64,000 nucleotides of DNA, taken from the NCBI GenBank assembly GCA_002399735.1, contig DHEF01000014.1, positions 52,182 to 116,181 of the forward strand, given 5' to 3'. Source of the stretch: Chitinophagaceae bacterium UBA4857. GTDB lineage: Bacteria; Bacteroidota; Bacteroidia; Chitinophagales; Chitinophagaceae. Of this stretch, positions 61,127-64,000 are shown piece after piece; position 1 is the stretch's first letter; every line of letters begins with the position of its first letter. The notes under the pieces were generated by a model that made no database searches, was not told where the DNA came from, and saw nothing but the letters and a program-made list of their open reading frames with translations. Both the position numbers and the translations under genes were made by a program.

Positions 61127-64000
61127 TTATTCTTCGTCGTCAAAGTTCATGGCTTCACGAGTTGTTTGTAACAATTCATATTCTTCCTTGCTACCAACAA
61201 TCATGTTTTCAAAATCACGTAAGCCGGTACCCGCAGGTATTAAGTGTCCGGTAATTACGTTTTCTTTTAAGCCTAACATATCATCTGACTTACCATGGAT
61301 GGCAGCAGAAGAAAGTACTTTGGTTGTTTCCTGGAACGAAGCAGCAGAGATCCAGCTTTGTACACCAAGCGATGCTTTGGTGATACCTAACAAGGTAGGT
61401 GCTGAAGTTGCAGGCTCTGTATCGCGATACTCTACCAATGCTTTATCAGAACGACGCAGTAAAGAGTTTTCTTCTCTTAACTCACGTAAGCTAATGATTT
61501 GACCGGCTTTTAATTTAGCAGAATCACCAGGACTGGTTACTACTTTTTTATCAAAAATCAAGTCGTTCTCATCAACAAACTCAAACTTATCTACTAAATC
61601 GTCTTCTAAGAAACGAGTATCACCCGGATCTACGATGCTTACTTTACGCATCATTTGACGAACGATTACTTCGATATGTTTATCGTTGATTTTTACACCT
61701 TGCAGACGATATACTTCCTGAATTTCATTTACTACGTACTGTTGTACGGCAAACGGTCCCTGAATATGTAAAATGTCTTGCGGAGAAATCTGACCATCAC
61801 TCATTGGTGAGCCGGCTTTAACAAAGTCACCATCCTGTGCTAAGATCTGACGGGTTAATGGCACTAAGTATTTACGTACTACACCATCTTTAGCTTCTAT
61901 AATGATTTCGCGGTTACCACGTTTAACTGCACCCATTGATACCACACCGTCAATTTCAGAAACAACGGCAGGGTTGCTTGGGTTACGAGCTTCGAATAAC
62001 TCGGTTACACGTGGAAGACCACCGGTGATATCTCTTAGTTTACCTAATACCCTTGGAATTTTAACCAATACCTTACCAGCTTTTACCTCGTCGCCTTCTT
62101 CAATCATGATATGGCTGCCGGTAGGTAAGTTGTAAGATTTGATTTCTTTCCCTTCTACAAGGATTGATGGAATCTTAGTTTTATCGCGGGTTTCAATTAC
62201 CACTTTTTCACGGTGACCAGTTTGCTCGTCGGCCTCTTCGCGGTAAGTTACACCTTCAATAACGTTTTCAAATTTCATGGTACCGTTAATTTCGGCAACT
62301 ATTACGTTGTTGTACGGATCCCATGAACAGATAACATCACCTTTATTTATCTTCTGGCCATCTTTTACATTTAAGATAGAACCATAAGGAATATTGTTGG
62401 TAATTAACAGACGATCATTTTTAGTATCGATGATACGAACCTCACCGGTACGTCCAATTACAATCTGTACTTTATCGCCTTCGGCATTTTCAGTAGCAAC
62501 AGTACGTAAACCGTCAAACTGAATAGTACCGTCAAACTTAGCCAGCATAGTAGAATCGGTAGCAGCAGAACCAGCCACACCACCAACGTGGAAGGTACGA
62601 AGTGTAAGCTGTGTACCCGGCTCACCAATTGACTGAGCAGCTATGATACCAACAGCGTCACCTTTTTGAGCGATGTTACCGCTTGCAAGGTTTTTACCAT
62701 AACACTTAACGCAACATCCGCGTTTGCTTTCGCAGGTAAGTACCGAACGGATATCTAATGTTTCGATACCGGCTTCTTCTACTTTTCTTGCTAAATCCGG
62801 AGTAATAATTTCACCGGCAGATACAATGATGTCATCATTAACCGGATTAAACACGTCGTGCAATGAAGTACGACCGATAATCCTGTCAGCTAATGGCTCA
62901 ATAATATCTTCGTTATCTTTTAAGGCAGATGTAGTGATACCTCTTAAAGTTTCACAATCTTCCTCTGTAATTACAACGTCTTGTGATACGTCAACCAGAC
63001 GACGGGTTAAGTAACCTGCATCGGCAGTTTTTAAGGCCGTATCCGCCAGACCTTTACGGGCACCGTGGGTAGAGATGAAGTAATCCAATACGTTCAGACC
63101 ACCTTTAAAGTTAGAAAGAATCGGGTTTTCGATAATTTCTGAACCAGTAGAACCTGATTTTCTTGGTTTAGCCATCAAACCTCTTATACCAGCCAACTGT
63201 TTAATTTGTTGTTTACTACCACGAGCACCTGAGTCAAGCATCATGTAAACAGAGTTAAACCCTTGTTTATCGCTGCTTAATTCACGAATCAACGTTTCAG
63301 TAATGCGTGTATCTACACGGCTCCAGATATCTACAATTTGGTTATAACGTTCGTTGTTGGTAATAAGACCCATGTTATAGTTCTCCCATACCTCTTCAAC
63401 TTCTGCTTTCGCATTTTCCAATAACTCTTCCTTAGTATCAGGAATAATTAAGTCGTTAATGCTAAATGATAAACCACCCTGGAAGGCCGTACGGAAACCT
63501 AAAGTTTTAATATCATCTAAGAACTTAGCAGTTTTAGGAACATTGGTAATATCAATAATATCACCAATAATTTCACGTAAGTTCTTTTTAGTTAATAAAG
63601 CATTTACAAAACCTACTTCTGCAGGTACGTGTTGGTTAAATATAACACGGCCTACTGTAGTTTCAATTAATTTATGCTCTAACAAACCATCACTGTTACG
63701 AATGTTGGCTTTTACTTTAATCCATGCATGTAAGTCAACCTGCTTTTCGTTGTAAGCAATAATAACTTCTTCTGCCGAATAAAAGCTCATACCCTGGCCA
63801 CGTAAAGTTTCTTTGTCATCAGTTTTTTTACCCTTGGTAATGTAATACAAACCAAGTACCATGTCCTGAGAAGGAAGGGTAATAGGTGTACCATTTTGCG
63901 GGTTTAATATGTTGTGCGATGCCAACATCAGTAATTGTGCTTCCAATACTGCCGAAGCACTTAATGGAACGTGTACCGCCATCTGGTCACCGTCAAAGTC
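61127..64000 (-). CDS. rpoC: RNA polymerase beta' subunit, C-terminal part (cut by window edge)
   Basis: About 957 residues of beta' are present; the N-terminus lies right of the window. The right edge cuts inside the catalytic NADFDGD loop: the last codons give DFDGDQMAVH, the Mg-binding aspartates of the active centre. The second zinc site (CESKRGCCVKCYGKN), the bridge helix/trigger loop region (GARGSKQQIKQLAGIRGLM; GEPGTQLTLRTFHVGG) and the long jaw domain follow. It ends EAMNFDDEE. It is followed by a strong terminator, the end of the rpoB-rpoC operon. Confidence 0.97.
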   Translation of the reverse strand, partial: DFDGDQMAVHVPLSASAVLEAQLLMLASHNILNPQNGTPITLPSQDMVLGLYYITKGKKTDDKETLRGQGMSFYSAEEVIIAYNEKQVDLHAWIKVKANIRNSDGLLEHKLIETTVGRVIFNQHVPAEVGFVNALLTKKNLREIIGDIIDITNVPKTAKFLDDIKTLGFRTAFQGGLSFSINDLIIPDTKEELLENAKAEVEEVWENYNMGLITNNERYNQIVDIWSRVDTRITETLIRELSSDKQGFNSVYMMLDSGARGSKQQIKQLAGIRGLMAKPRKSGSTGSEIIENPILSNFKGGLNVLDYFISTHGARKGLADTALKTADAGYLTRRLVDVSQDVVITEEDCETLRGITTSALKDNEDIIEPLADRIIGRTSLHDVFNPVNDDIIVSAGEIITPDLARKVEEAGIETLDIRSVLTCESKRGCCVKCYGKNLASGNIAQKGDAVGIIAAQSIGEPGTQLTLRTFHVGGVAGSAATDSTMLAKFDGTIQFDGLRTVATENAEGDKVQIVIGRTGEVRIIDTKNDRLLITNNIPYGSILNVKDGQKINKGDVICSWDPYNNVIVAEINGTMKFENVIEGVTYREEADEQTGHREKVVIETRDKTKIPSILVEGKEIKSYNLPTGSHIMIEEGDEVKAGKVLVKIPRVLGKLRDITGGLPRVTELFEARNPSNPAVVSEIDGVVSMGAVKRGNREIIIEAKDGVVRKYLVPLTRQILAQDGDFVKAGSPMSDGQISPQDILHIQGPFAVQQYVVNEIQEVYRLQGVKINDKHIEVIVRQMMRKVSIVDPGDTRFLEDDLVDKFEFVDENDLIFDKKVVTSPGDSAKLKAGQIISLRELREENSLLRRSDKALVEYRDTEPATSAPTLLGITKASLGVQSWISAASFQETTKVLSSAAIHGKSDDMLGLKENVITGHLIPAGTGLRDFENMIVGSKEEYELLQTTREAMNFDDEE

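Overview
The window looks like a chromosomal segment of a Bacteroidota bacterium, most likely of the Chitinophagaceae or a close relative. Evidence: AT-rich sequence, promoters of the Bacteroidota type (TTTG or TTGG, about 19 bp, then TAnnTTTG) and no clear Shine-Dalgarno sites. It also carries TonB-dependent receptors, a receptor/DUF4249 pair, tandem DUF3857 proteins, a DUF2911 protein, a C-terminal type IX secretion signal, and a tmRNA tag ending in YAMAA. I cannot name a species. No rRNA, tRNA, CRISPR array, prophage or intact insertion sequence was seen.

Layout. 1-1.6 kb: NahK-like sugar kinase (cut by the left edge) behind a pair of LacI-type operator-like repeats, then tmRNA. 1.8-6.2 kb: rseP, dxr and a GH3-family protein, all leftward. 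6.4-9.3 kb: rplU-rpmA, a histone H1-like lysine/alanine repeat protein, and a PolX-family protein whose polymerase site is destroyed. 9.5-13.2 kb: a small lipoprotein, a TlpA-like thioredoxin protein and an M28 peptidase. 13.2-17.7 kb: a LytTR remnant, a bestrophin-like channel, a Na+/H+ antiporter, a methyltransferase, an NTF2-like protein and a frameshifted small membrane protein. 18-21.8 kb: a sucrose-phosphate synthase/phosphatase fusion divergent from a cytoplasmic GH32-like protein, with a fold-back repeat on each side. 22-26.6 kb: large sensor histidine kinase overlapping mazG. 26.8-35.8 kb: envelope genes (two outer-membrane receptors, DUF4249) and a JmjC/cupin protein. 36-45.3 kb: clpB, a beta-lactamase-fold pseudoenzyme, two DUF3857 proteins and queG. 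45.5-53 kb: an ECF sigma factor with a dual-membrane anti-sigma-like partner, DUF2911, SRPBCC, an ABC-2 permease, a small secreted protein and fusA. 53.5-58.9 kb: an 806-residue lipoprotein and three secreted Ig-like proteins, the last with a type IX sorting domain. 58.8-64 kb: DinB, a Tat-exported Gfo/Idh/MocA oxidoreductase and the C-terminal part of rpoC.

The strongest unexplained signal is a family of about 15 short intergenic elements sharing a TGCGACGCAA core, on both strands and often abutting terminator T-tracts. Other points are the inactivated PolX and beta-lactamase folds, the trans-envelope anti-sigma candidate, the paired fold-back elements around the sucrose locus, and two broken genes (LytTR remnant and frameshifted membrane protein).
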